From Marispirochaeta sp964554875 (lineage in GTDB: Bacteria > Spirochaetota > Spirochaetia > JC444 > Marispirochaetaceae), in contig CAZKQJ010000019.1 of assembly GCA_964554875.1 (NCBI GenBank), positions 18,598-82,597 of the forward strand: 64,000 bases of DNA. Reading direction: 5' to 3'. Below the pieces are notes generated by a model. That model saw only the letters and a list, made by a program, of their open reading frames with translations, was not told the DNA's origin and ran no database searches. The translations under genes were made by a program, and so were the position numbers. Positions 19,806 through 29,200 of this stretch are shown one piece after another (within the stretch, counting starts at the first letter, position 1; each line of letters opens with the position of its first letter).

Positions 19806-20219
19806 GTGAGAGCGGCGGTAGTATATTTTCCAGGATCCAAAAAAAAGGAGATGACTGAGATTTCCCGGTCCCTGGCCCGGGGGATCGAAAGTCAGGGGGT
19901 CTCCGTCGATTTGATTGATGGTGAACGGGATATCAATACCAAACTGACGATCTACAATTATATTGCCCTGGGGGCAGTTGGAACGACCATTCTGGGTGGT
20001 AAAATAGATCCTGCTATCGCCCGGTTTCTTTCCAATTCCGGAATGGTCGCAGGAAAACGCAGTTTTGCCTTCCTGGTCAAAAAGGGGTTGAGGAATACCC
20101 GGACCCTGCGGGTCCTCATGAATGCCATGGAGCATGAGGGAATGTTCCTGAAACTTTCCGATGTATTTCGTATGCCCGAAGAGGCTGAGGCAATCGGGAA
20201 AAAGCTGCACCTTGAGTAG
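19806..20219 (+). CDS. Small conserved hypothetical protein, flavodoxin-like fold possible
   Basis: From the GTG at 19806 (AAAGGAG at 19794-19800, spacing 5) the product is 137 residues and starts RAAVVYFPGS. An in-frame TTG at 19785 would add 7 residues but has no ribosome-binding site. The N-terminus (AVVYFPGSKKKEMTEISRSL) and the following beta-alpha pattern resemble a flavodoxin-type nucleotide or phosphate loop, but FMN-binding residues are not evident. It lies between secG and a parvulin gene. I do not recognise a characterised family; a soluble cytosolic protein is likely. Confidence 0.7.
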   Translation: MRAAVVYFPGSKKKEMTEISRSLARGIESQGVSVDLIDGERDINTKLTIYNYIALGAVGTTILGGKIDPAIARFLSNSGMVAGKRSFAFLVKKGLRNTRTLRVLMNAMEHEGMFLKLSDVFRMPEEAEAIGKKLHLE

Positions 20220-20228
20220 GAGTCTGGA

Positions 20229-21302
20229 ATGAAAAAAGTCGTAACCCTTGTAGTCATTCTCCTCTCCTTCTTCAGCTCTCTGCAGATAACAGCGGCCCCC
20301 CTGGATGGACCTGCTGCTGTGGTAAACCTCGTCCGTACCGAGGTCATAACAAAAGGACAGTTGCAGCGACGGATAGAGGAGACAGAAGAGGTCAGGGTGC
20401 AGGCCCGCCTCGGAATCCCTCCCCAGACAGGAAAGCAGGTCCTGGACGCCATGATAGCAGAGATCCTGATTGAACAGGCGGCTGAACGGGACGGTATAAC
20501 AGTCTCCGAAAGTGAAATATCGGCTGCGCTGAACAACCAGCGCAGGAGTGTGGAGCTGCAGCTGCAACAGAGGGGGCAATTGGGGGCATCCGAACAGTTG
20601 TCTGAAGATCGATTCAGGGAACTCATGGAACAACAGACGCGGATGAAATGGAATGAGATCCGGGAATCGATACGAAAGCAGCTGCTTCAACAGAAATATG
20701 TCATGCAGACCCAGTCCGACCTTCTCGAAGACATAAACCCCCCGACGGAGAAAGCTATTCAGGAGCGCTATAACAGGATAGCTACCCGTCTGGTCAACCC
20801 CGAGATTATCCGCTTCAGTCAGATTTTCATTTCCACCATAAACAAAAACGAGACAAGTATTGGTGAGCTTCGCGAGAAGGCTGAGGATATTCACAAGAAA
20901 ATCCGACAAGGCGCCGATTTCAGCTCACTGGTAAGCGAGCATACCGACGACTCCGGTTCCCGATACTCCGGAGGAGATTTCGGTTACCTGGCTAGGGATG
21001 ATGCCAGGGCCGAAGCATATTTCGGCAAAGATTTTTTTGAGCGCCTTTTCAGTCTGGAAAAGCATCAGGTTTCTGATGTAATGCGTTCAAATATTGGTTT
21101 CCATATCGTAAAAATAACCGAACATCGGGAGGCCAGGATTCTCTCGCTGAACGATCCCCTGAGTCCTACAAATCCGATGACGGTTCGGGAATATATCAGC
21201 AGACTTATCATTAATGAGGATCAGCAGCAGGCTCTTCATAATGCATACAGTCGGGTCGTGAGTACCCTGCGCAGCGAAGCAGATATTCAGGTGTTCGAGT
21301 AG
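20229..21302 (+). CDS. SurA/PpiC-like periplasmic peptidyl-prolyl isomerase
   Basis: The 357-residue product has a signal peptide (1-21, cleavage near QITA). A helical SurA_N-like chaperone segment follows (about 30-180, motif VLDAMIAEILIEQAA), then one rotamase (parvulin) domain (about 195-300, with GADFSSLVSEHTDD, GGDFGYLARDD and NIGFHIVKI). SurA escorts outer-membrane proteins to the Bam complex, which would suit the many predicted barrels nearby. Only one parvulin domain is visible, against two in E. coli SurA. AGGAG precedes the ATG. Confidence 0.88.
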   Translation: MKKVVTLVVILLSFFSSLQITAAPLDGPAAVVNLVRTEVITKGQLQRRIEETEEVRVQARLGIPPQTGKQVLDAMIAEILIEQAAERDGITVSESEISAALNNQRRSVELQLQQRGQLGASEQLSEDRFRELMEQQTRMKWNEIRESIRKQLLQQKYVMQTQSDLLEDINPPTEKAIQERYNRIATRLVNPEIIRFSQIFISTINKNETSIGELREKAEDIHKKIRQGADFSSLVSEHTDDSGSRYSGGDFGYLARDDARAEAYFGKDFFERLFSLEKHQVSDVMRSNIGFHIVKITEHREARILSLNDPLSPTNPMTVREYISRLIINEDQQQALHNAYSRVVSTLRSEADIQVFE

Positions 21303-21305
21303 CCC

Positions 21306-21731
21306 ATGGGATCGCGTCGGAAGGGAAGGGTTTTGGCTTTTCAGGCCCTCTTTAGCTGGGATTTGAATCCTCAAACCCCGGAGGAGATTGCAGCTTTTCC
21401 ATGGATAGACGACGATATGCGGGAACGTTATGAGCAGGAAACCCTTGATTTTGCCCGTTTTATAGTCCTTGGCACTATAGAAAACCTTGCATCTATCGAT
21501 GAGTGTATCTCCGGGCATCTGGAGCACTGGGATTTAAAGCGAATTGGTAAAATAGACCTGGCTATTCTGCGTATGAGTGCATACGCGCTTAAGTTTCAGC
21601 AGGATATACCCGCTACGGTTACTATAGATGAAGCGGTAGATATAGCAAAAATTTATGGTAGCGATGAATCTTACCGCTTCATTAATGGAGTGCTGGACGG
21701 AATATTAAAATCTCATCATGAAAAAAGATAA
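21306..21731 (+). CDS. nusB: Transcription antitermination factor NusB
   Basis: The 141-residue all-helical protein has the N-terminal RRKGRVLAFQALFSWD and the C-terminal motif DEAVDIAKIYGSDESYRFINGVLD, which is diagnostic for NusB. NusB with NusE (S10) binds boxA RNA in rRNA antitermination. It starts 4 bases after the upstream parvulin stop and overlaps the next gene by 14 bp, so it is within an operon. Confidence 0.95.
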   Translation: MGSRRKGRVLAFQALFSWDLNPQTPEEIAAFPWIDDDMRERYEQETLDFARFIVLGTIENLASIDECISGHLEHWDLKRIGKIDLAILRMSAYALKFQQDIPATVTIDEAVDIAKIYGSDESYRFINGVLDGILKSHHEKR

Positions 21732-23352
21732 ATGGGGAATTTTCCCGAAAATCCTTGTAATCCTTCTTATTGTGCTCCTTGCATATGCCCTGTACGATCA
21801 CAGGCAGAATCGGCTTCGGGATATTGAATTCAGAGAGGTCCTCGCTGAATTCGACGAAAAGATCAAGGACGGCCGGGACAATGAGGCAGCTGATACCCTG
21901 CGTCCTCTTTTACGGTTGGAGCTTTCAAGCTTTCAGTATCTCCAGGTACTCAAAAGGGCCTACCATCTTGCTTCCAACGGCATTGGCCTAAGCGTTTTTA
22001 CTGAATTTGCCAGACGCGGAACCGATCGTTTTCCGGGCCGGGAGGAACTCTGGTTTATCTACTCCAAAGCCCTGATAATGAAGGGGAATCCGGAACTGGC
22101 TGCTGAGATTTCCGAAAGAAAACTTGTTTCCGGCAGATTCCTTGGAATGAGGGCGGAGAGCCTGCTCGCATCAGGCATGGAAATCGATGTTCAGCTGGAG
22201 AAACTGGCCGGTGAGAGCAATTTTTCCAGCGGTGGACTTGTACAGCTGCTGAACAGCAGGGACCCGCAACAATTCTCCGCCGCCGGCCGGGAATGGAATT
22301 CTCCAGAATTGATAGCCGATGCCGCACTGTTGTATGCTGAGGAAGCTTACATCCGGGAGGCCAACAGCATTTTGAAGAATACACCGGACAAGTCCTTTCC
22401 GGAACTGTCCCTCCAGATGGCCTACGATGCCGATGATTCCCGGTACGGACTGGTTCTTGTGCAGGAGCTGCTGTCGGGGCGGACAGACGCGGATTCCGGC
22501 CTCAGGCTTTACCAGGCAGATTTTTCCATTGCCCTGGAACGGCACAAGGAGGCCGTCGAAATTTATCGTGATCTCATAAGAAGCAATCCCGAATACTCGG
22601 TTCTGCCCTTCATCAACATGGCGGTACTGGACTCTTCTGCTGCGGAGGAGTATCTGCTACAGGGGCTGGAGTATTTTCCCGAATCCACAGTGCTGCTGGA
22701 GCGTCTGGGAGAACTCTATTACCAGAAGGGAGCATTAATTTCTGCAAAAGAAGTCTTTACACGGCTTCTTCAAATCAGCGACGGACACCCTGAGGCCAGA
22801 ATCCGACTTGCAGATATGGAACTGGGAGCCGGGTCGCAGGGAAGTACTGCACGGCTCTGGGACTCATATCACGGAGAAAAAGGCGAGTCCCTCGCCCTCT
22901 TTCTCGGATGGCGTCTCTTCGGAAATCGGGATCAGGATGGATTACGGGTTCTTCTCGATCTTCAGCGGCAGAGAAATGGTCCGGACCAGAACCTGCTGGA
23001 AGGGCTTTATCTGTCTCTCGCAGGAGACTTCGCAAACGCAGCGGAAAAATTTGAAGCGGCCTATCAGAGAAGTTCATTCTGGGAGTATCTATTCAATGCC
23101 GGGCGCCTTTTCCTTGAGGCTGGCGATGCGGAACGGGCCTTGAGTGCATTTAACAGGGCGGACGAAATCTTTACGCTGCGAGAAGATTTATCAGCGGAAA
23201 ACCGAAGCAGGGTATGGCTGGGAATAGGCGAATCCCATATGGCCGACGGAGACAGAAAGAGTGCGGTAAATGCACTTACGTATGCTCTTGATCTTGATCC
23301 AACGAATCTGCGCGCCAGGCTGATGATAAATGCTCTCGCCAAAATGCAATAA
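21718..23352 (+). CDS. Membrane-anchored TPR-repeat protein
   Basis: The 544-residue product has a single N-terminal membrane helix (about 8-24, KILVILLIVLLAYALYD), then degenerate helical repeats with clearer TPR units in the C-terminal third (about 310-540, for example LGELYYQKGALISAKEVF and LGIGESHMADGDRKSAVNAL). No catalytic domain is visible. It is translationally coupled to nusB. It probably acts as an extracytoplasmic scaffold; specific role unknown. Confidence 0.78.
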   Translation: MKKDKWGIFPKILVILLIVLLAYALYDHRQNRLRDIEFREVLAEFDEKIKDGRDNEAADTLRPLLRLELSSFQYLQVLKRAYHLASNGIGLSVFTEFARRGTDRFPGREELWFIYSKALIMKGNPELAAEISERKLVSGRFLGMRAESLLASGMEIDVQLEKLAGESNFSSGGLVQLLNSRDPQQFSAAGREWNSPELIADAALLYAEEAYIREANSILKNTPDKSFPELSLQMAYDADDSRYGLVLVQELLSGRTDADSGLRLYQADFSIALERHKEAVEIYRDLIRSNPEYSVLPFINMAVLDSSAAEEYLLQGLEYFPESTVLLERLGELYYQKGALISAKEVFTRLLQISDGHPEARIRLADMELGAGSQGSTARLWDSYHGEKGESLALFLGWRLFGNRDQDGLRVLLDLQRQRNGPDQNLLEGLYLSLAGDFANAAEKFEAAYQRSSFWEYLFNAGRLFLEAGDAERALSAFNRADEIFTLREDLSAENRSRVWLGIGESHMADGDRKSAVNALTYALDLDPTNLRARLMINALAKMQ

Positions 23353-23371
23353 GGAACAATGAGGAGTTTAT

Positions 23372-24124
23372 ATGATACGATTAAAGAACCAGAGCCAGCT
23401 GGAAGGGATCAGAAGGTCCTGTCGCCTTCTTGCTGATGTTTTTGCTCTTCTGGAACCTCTTGTTGTTCCGGGGGTCAGCACAAAGGAACTCGACGAAGCC
23501 GCGGAAAAGGCAATACGTGACGGCGGCGGCGAACCTGCCTTTCTTGGCTACATGGGATACCCTGCCAGTATCTGCGCGTCCGTTAATGAAGTAGTTATCC
23601 ATGGTATACCCAATGGTGCAAAGCTGAAGGAAGGCGACATAATCAGTATCGATATGGGCATCAATCTTTCCGGATTTTACAGCGATCGGGCACTTACGCT
23701 GCCTGTCGGAAAAATCGATCAAAATAAACAGAGGCTCATGGATATAACCCGGGAGTGTCTGGACATTGCAATAAGCAGGGCGATACCTGGAAACCGGATA
23801 AAGGATATTTCCCGGGCTGTTTTCGAGCACGCAGATTCAGCAGGTTATGGAGTTGTGCGGGATTTCTGCGGCCATGGAACGGGTATTGAACTTCACGAGG
23901 AACCGCAGGTGCCGAATTACGTCGGAAGAGGGCCGAATCCCCGGTTGAAACCAGGCATGGTATTGGCACTTGAGCCCATGATCAATCAGGGTACCCACGA
24001 GGTTGTTATTCTGGATGATGAATGGACTGTAGTTACGGCAGATCGTAAACCTTCCGCCCATTTTGAACATACTGTTGCCATTCTCGAGGATGGAACAGAA
24101 ATTCTTACCCTTCCCCGGGCTTGA
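23372..24124 (+). CDS. map: Methionine aminopeptidase, type I
   Basis: It removes the initiator methionine from nascent proteins. The 250 residues include the five metal ligands: Asp pair in SIDMGINLSGFYSDRALT, His in GHGTGIELHEEP, and two Glu in LALEPMI and the late AILED segment region. The substrate His lies in VVIHGIP. Length is typical of type Ia enzymes without an N-terminal zinc extension. GAGGAG (23361-23366) is well placed for the ATG. Confidence 0.97.
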   Translation: MIRLKNQSQLEGIRRSCRLLADVFALLEPLVVPGVSTKELDEAAEKAIRDGGGEPAFLGYMGYPASICASVNEVVIHGIPNGAKLKEGDIISIDMGINLSGFYSDRALTLPVGKIDQNKQRLMDITRECLDIAISRAIPGNRIKDISRAVFEHADSAGYGVVRDFCGHGTGIELHEEPQVPNYVGRGPNPRLKPGMVLALEPMINQGTHEVVILDDEWTVVTADRKPSAHFEHTVAILEDGTEILTLPRA

Positions 24125-24182
24125 GATTATGCTTTACCTGATCGACAATAGAAAGAAGCCCGCTGCGGCTGGGAGAAAGATA

Positions 24183-25583
24183 ATGACCACTCGACCAAAG
24201 CAATTTATGCTGTTTTTTACCCTTGTACTCATATTCCTGATTACTGGCTGTGCGGGGTTGACCTCTCTAACCATCCAGCAAAATTTCCGCCAAATCGCAG
24301 ATGAAACATTGCCGCTGGTGGTGCAGGTAAATACGGTTGATATTTTTTCACAGGAAGTACCTGATCTTGACGGGTGGGACTTCTTTTTTCCCGATCCCGA
24401 AGGCGATGGGGAATCGGAAGAACGTGAGTTTCGTACCCAGGGACTGGGATCGGGGGTAATAGTTCGCCGTAATAAAGATACCTACTACGTTGTAACCAAT
24501 AACCACGTTGTGGGAGAGGCGGACGAGGTAAGCATAACCCTGCATAACGGCAGAATATATCCGGCAGATCTGATCGGTAAGGATCCCAGGCGCGATCTTG
24601 CTCTCGTTTCCTTCTCAGCCCCGGGTGTTGATATTCAGGAGGCACGGCTGGGGGACTCCGATTCCCTGCGGATCGGAGATATTGTCGTGGCTCTCGGTAA
24701 CCCCTTCGGGTACAGTGGAACCGTTACTCAGGGTATCATATCCGGGCTGCACAGATCGGGACCGACAGATATCAGTGATTTTATTCAGACTGATGCGTCC
24801 ATTAACCAGGGAAACTCCGGCGGCGCGCTGGTTGATTTAAAGGGCAGGGTAATTGGTATCAACACCTGGATAACCACTCCCACCGGCGGGAGCATCGGCC
24901 TTGGATTTGCCATACCAATAAACAGTGTCAAAAACGTTGTTGATCAGCTTATTGAAAGCGGACGGGTTGCCTACGGCTGGCTGGGTGTAAGTATTACAGA
25001 TACAAACCACGATATTCTCGAAAGCATGAAGGAAAAGGATGTTTCCGGCGCAGTTGTTACCAATATTTATGTGGACAGTCCTGCCGAAAAAGCCGGCATA
25101 CGTCCGGGAGATATAATTCTGAATGTAGGTCGACGCCGGATAAAGAATGCTGACAATCTGATTCAGGCTGTAAGCGACCTTCCGGTCAGCCGGGATAGTG
25201 TTTTTGTCATCCTGAGAGACGGAGAGTCCCGGGAAATCCCGGTGGCGGTGCAGGAACGGGCCGATGACGATACAATCCGTGCACAATCCGCCAAGTTCTG
25301 GCCCGGACTGCGACTCTATCCGATTACCGAAGCGCTGCGGGAGGAGCTGGAAAAGATTCCCGAAAAAGGTGTCTACGTGCTTGCTGTAGACAGGGGAACC
25401 CCGGGGGAGTCCGCAGGTCTGAAGTCCGGCGATGTTATAACCCGTTTGGGCGAAACCGAGGTACACTCTCTGGATGCTTTTTACTCCTCCTTAACATTGG
25501 CGGAAAAAAAGGCTTTGGCTGTAAAGGTACATCGGGCAGGTGAGGAGCTGGAGCTTACACTGGGTCCCATGAAACAGGACTGA
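24183..25583 (+). CDS. HtrA/DegP-like serine protease, predicted lipoprotein
   Basis: From the ATG at 24183 (GGAG 8 bases upstream) the product is 466 residues. A lipoprotein signal ends in the lipobox ITGC with Cys23. The trypsin-like domain has His108 (TNNHVV), Asp138 (DPRRDLALV) and Ser212 (GNSGG). Two PDZ domains follow (about 275-370 and 380-465). HtrA enzymes degrade or refold misfolded envelope proteins. An upstream ATG at 24129 would place charged residues before the signal and has no ribosome-binding site. Lipid anchoring differs from soluble DegP. Confidence 0.92.
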   Translation: MTTRPKQFMLFFTLVLIFLITGCAGLTSLTIQQNFRQIADETLPLVVQVNTVDIFSQEVPDLDGWDFFFPDPEGDGESEEREFRTQGLGSGVIVRRNKDTYYVVTNNHVVGEADEVSITLHNGRIYPADLIGKDPRRDLALVSFSAPGVDIQEARLGDSDSLRIGDIVVALGNPFGYSGTVTQGIISGLHRSGPTDISDFIQTDASINQGNSGGALVDLKGRVIGINTWITTPTGGSIGLGFAIPINSVKNVVDQLIESGRVAYGWLGVSITDTNHDILESMKEKDVSGAVVTNIYVDSPAEKAGIRPGDIILNVGRRRIKNADNLIQAVSDLPVSRDSVFVILRDGESREIPVAVQERADDDTIRAQSAKFWPGLRLYPITEALREELEKIPEKGVYVLAVDRGTPGESAGLKSGDVITRLGETEVHSLDAFYSSLTLAEKKALAVKVHRAGEELELTLGPMKQD

Positions 25584-25603
25584 AAAAAGAGACGGTACTT
25601 AGA

Positions 25604-26221
25604 ATGAAAAAAGAGTTTCTGCCATATCAGACAATGCGGGACAATTCCATAAAGCTGGCCTATTCCATTTACAAGGATGGTTTTGTCCCTGATGTTATTT
25701 ATGTCTCCTTGAGGGGTGGAGCATATCTCGGAAACATTATCAGTGAGTATTTCAAGGCCATCCGCAAAAACGACAGACCCGTGTTTTATGCTGCTGTGGT
25801 CGCCCGATCGTATACGGATATACGTCAGCAGGAACGGGTCATGGTTGACGGATGGACATATAATCCCTCATATCTTAGAAACGGCGACAAGGTACTCCTG
25901 GTGGACGACATCTTCGATTCCGGACGGACGATAAATCATCTTTCGGAAATTATTATCGATAAGGGAATTCCAAGGGAAGATATTAAAATAGCTGTTCACG
26001 ATTACAAGATTCTGGAATATATTCCGGAGGAGAAGAGGCTGCCCCTTCAACCGGATTACTACTGTCGCCGGCTCAGTATAAATGCTCCCGAGGAGGACTA
26101 CTGGATCCATTATGCGAGTCACGAATTGATCGGACTCACAAGGGACGAACGTGAACGTTACTATTACGCCGGAACCGACGATCCGTTGCTGCGGGAGGCG
26201 CTGGAGAGCGCGCTGCAATGA
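25604..26221 (+). CDS. Phosphoribosyltransferase-family protein
   Basis: The 205-residue product has the type I PRTase core: a PPi-loop region SLRGGAYLGNI near residue 38 and the PRPP-binding loop LLVDDIFDSGRTI (about 98-110). The hood suggests a hypoxanthine/xanthine-type enzyme, but base specificity cannot be read. The C-terminal extension (about 150-205) is acidic and aromatic. The stop overlaps the next gene (ATGA), coupling this cytosolic enzyme to a large surface protein. Salvage of purine bases would complement the synthesis genes further along. Confidence 0.8.
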   Translation: MKKEFLPYQTMRDNSIKLAYSIYKDGFVPDVIYVSLRGGAYLGNIISEYFKAIRKNDRPVFYAAVVARSYTDIRQQERVMVDGWTYNPSYLRNGDKVLLVDDIFDSGRTINHLSEIIIDKGIPREDIKIAVHDYKILEYIPEEKRLPLQPDYYCRRLSINAPEEDYWIHYASHELIGLTRDERERYYYAGTDDPLLREALESALQ

Positions 26222-29200
26222 AACATAAGCGGGAAACGCATATTCTGGTCTCTCTGCTGTTGTTCTGTTCCGTAATTGGACTGCACGGACAGTCAGTCCA
26301 GCTGTCGCATCCCCCGGGAGAGTATAAACATTCTGTTCTTCTCGAGATGGAAACCGATCTCGATGAACAGCTCTATTATCGCTTTTCAGACAATACCCAT
26401 TTTGTTCCCTACAGCTTTCCGCTCCATCTGAGCGCCCTTTCGGGTGAAGAGCGGAACTACCGAATCGAAGTTTCAGACAGCCCGGTCCCGGAAGATACCA
26501 AAAAGCTCGAGGTATTCGAATACCGCATAGATAAGCGTATTCCCGAGGCACCTGAAATAGAACCGAAAGAGGGGGTCTACTCAGGTTCTGTGAAACTTTC
26601 GTTTCGATCCGGGAAGGATGCCATTTTCTTTTCCCTGAGCGACAGCGCCTCAAGCACCCCTCGCTTATGGCGGGGGGAAGATATCGTTTTACAGCCACGG
26701 GAAGAACCCTACCGAGTGTCGGCTTACGCCAGGGACTCTGCGGGGAATCTGAGCAATATTGCCGGGAAAGAGTATACGGTTCGTCAAAACTCAGCGGAAA
26801 AGCGGCACTTCTTCGATATCCTCAGCCCCGCGGAAGGTGTATTTCACAATCAGCAGCTACTATATGTCAAGAGCGAGGGACTTTCCGAATTTCTTTACAC
26901 CACCGACGGCAGCGATCCCCGGCGCTCTGGAAAGACCTTTTATGGGGCCACCATGCTGGATGACCTTCGGGGAAATATTACCCTGTCTGTTGCGGGCAAG
27001 CTTTCGGATGGACAATATACCGACGTAAAAACCCTCCGGTTTTCGGTACTTGAGGGCGGTGATGATAATGCAGTCAGCGGAATACCGCTTTCCGGGGTTT
27101 ACCGGGAAGAGAAAACCCTCGACTTCAGTGTTGACCCCGTCTTCTATACCTTCGAAGAAAGAAGACCCACCAAGGAAGATCCTCTCGCGGAAGGTGTATT
27201 GAATCTCCCGGCGCCTCAAGGTCTGGAACAGCATTATGCCCTGCGATTCGTTTCCCGCGGGTCCATTGATGGAACAGCCCACTACCGCTGCTTTTACGTT
27301 TTTGATACCCGGAAGCCTGTAGCTCCGGTAATCACTGTATCGGGAAGCGCACCCTACGCTGAAGCGCCATTGGTCTCTATCCTTGCCCCGGACACGAGCC
27401 GTATCCACTATACCCTCGATGGCTCCGATCCTGATGCCGGCTCGCCAGTGTATTCAGGACCATTTATACCACCCGTGCCGGAGTCGGAAGGAAGTCTGAT
27501 AATAAAGGCACGGATTGTTTCGGAAGAAGGAGTCCCAGGCCCTGTAGCCGGGCGTCTGATCCCCTACGATCTTGTTCCCCCGGAGCCGCCGAAACTGAGA
27601 GTGGGAGAGCTGAACAGGGCCGGATCGCTCCGGATACAGGCAGATGTCTCCGGTGACGCCATTGTGGTTTTTGAAACCGGCGACAATGAGTCCTCTACCC
27701 CAAATATCACCGTATCGTCGCCAGTATGGTCAGGCGAAGACCTCCATATTCCCTGGGGAATGAGCACCAGGCGCTTTTTCCGCTTTGCTTCGCGGGACAG
27801 CGCCGGAAACCTGTCTGATCCTGTAACTGTTCTGACGGAACTCCATCGACTCCCGCCGCCGGCTCCGCGGATTGACCTGGAACATGACCAGGTCCATATA
27901 ACAGGCAGCGGAAAACTCTTCTATTCACTGGCCACGAGGGGCAGGGACACGACAACAGAAGGCGATTACATCCCCTTCGAAGAGCCCTTCACCCTGGAAG
28001 GAGAGGCTGAGCAACTGGTGCTGTACCGGATACAGGCCTTCGCGGAAGATGTGTGGGGCAACCGAAGCTCCATCGCCGGGTATGACTTCAGGATTGATGA
28101 AAGGCTCCCGGAACTCCCCGGGATTATCGGTCTGGAGGACCGCCGGGTGTACAAGGATGCTGTTCTGCTGCCGAGATTCAGCAGCCATGAGGATGACCTG
28201 GATGTAGTTTACTCCCTGGGCACTGATTCTCAGGAACCGCCGGACCCCGGCTTTGACTCTCCGAGCCTGAAGGACCTTGAAATCGAAACCGAAGAGGGCA
28301 GCGAGGTATACTACCAACTTAAGCTGCTTCCCGTTTTTCCCGAAAGGGGGCGCGTGGGACGGATTACGACTCTTCGCTTCGTAGTGGACAGAAAGGCCCC
28401 GGAGATCCCCGAAATCCATGGAATCCCCCGGAGTGGAATCTCCGCAGAGGATGTTGTTCTTACCCTAGGAGATTTTCCGGAGAACGAAAGCGCGTATATT
28501 CTTATCAGCGAAAAGTCCGATTCTCAATCTGATTCAGATCCCCTTCTCCATGGAGAAGAGTACATCGGGCCGCGCAGGATAGGTCTTCAGGATGGTCAGG
28601 ACAGGACCTTTATTATCACATTAAGCATGCTTGACGCGGCGGGAAACCGCATGGACATGGAAAAACCTTTACAGGTTCGAATAGATCGCAGTCCGCCCCT
28701 TGAGCCGGAAATTTCCGGTATTCCGGAGAACGGGATAAACAGTTCTCCCCTGAGGCTTGATTTCCGTGCCCCTGAAGACGCCGGTGTGGAATACCGTATT
28801 GTCGGGGAGGGGGATGTTTACCAGGAAGGAACGATACCTTTTGTCCCTTACGAGGAGACCCTGGAACTCTCCGCGCCCGATGGTGAACTCAGGGTATTTC
28901 AGCTTGAATACCGCAGCTTTGACGAGGCCGGCAACAGATCCCGCAATACCCTGCGCGATGTAGTAACTATTGACCGGCGGCCCGCGGCATCACCGGGAGA
29001 ACCTCAGGTCGAGTATCAGGGAGGAGCTTCCGCGCTGATCAGCTGGTCGGTGGCCCCCGGAGCCACGCTTTTGTACCGTTTTGAGGGGCAGCCGGACTGG
29101 TCGGTCTACTCCTCTCCGCTGAGCATTGATCCATCCTCCGGGAAGGGGGCTTCATCAATTCAGTATTACCTTCGGAACGAATATGGAATCACCACACCAG

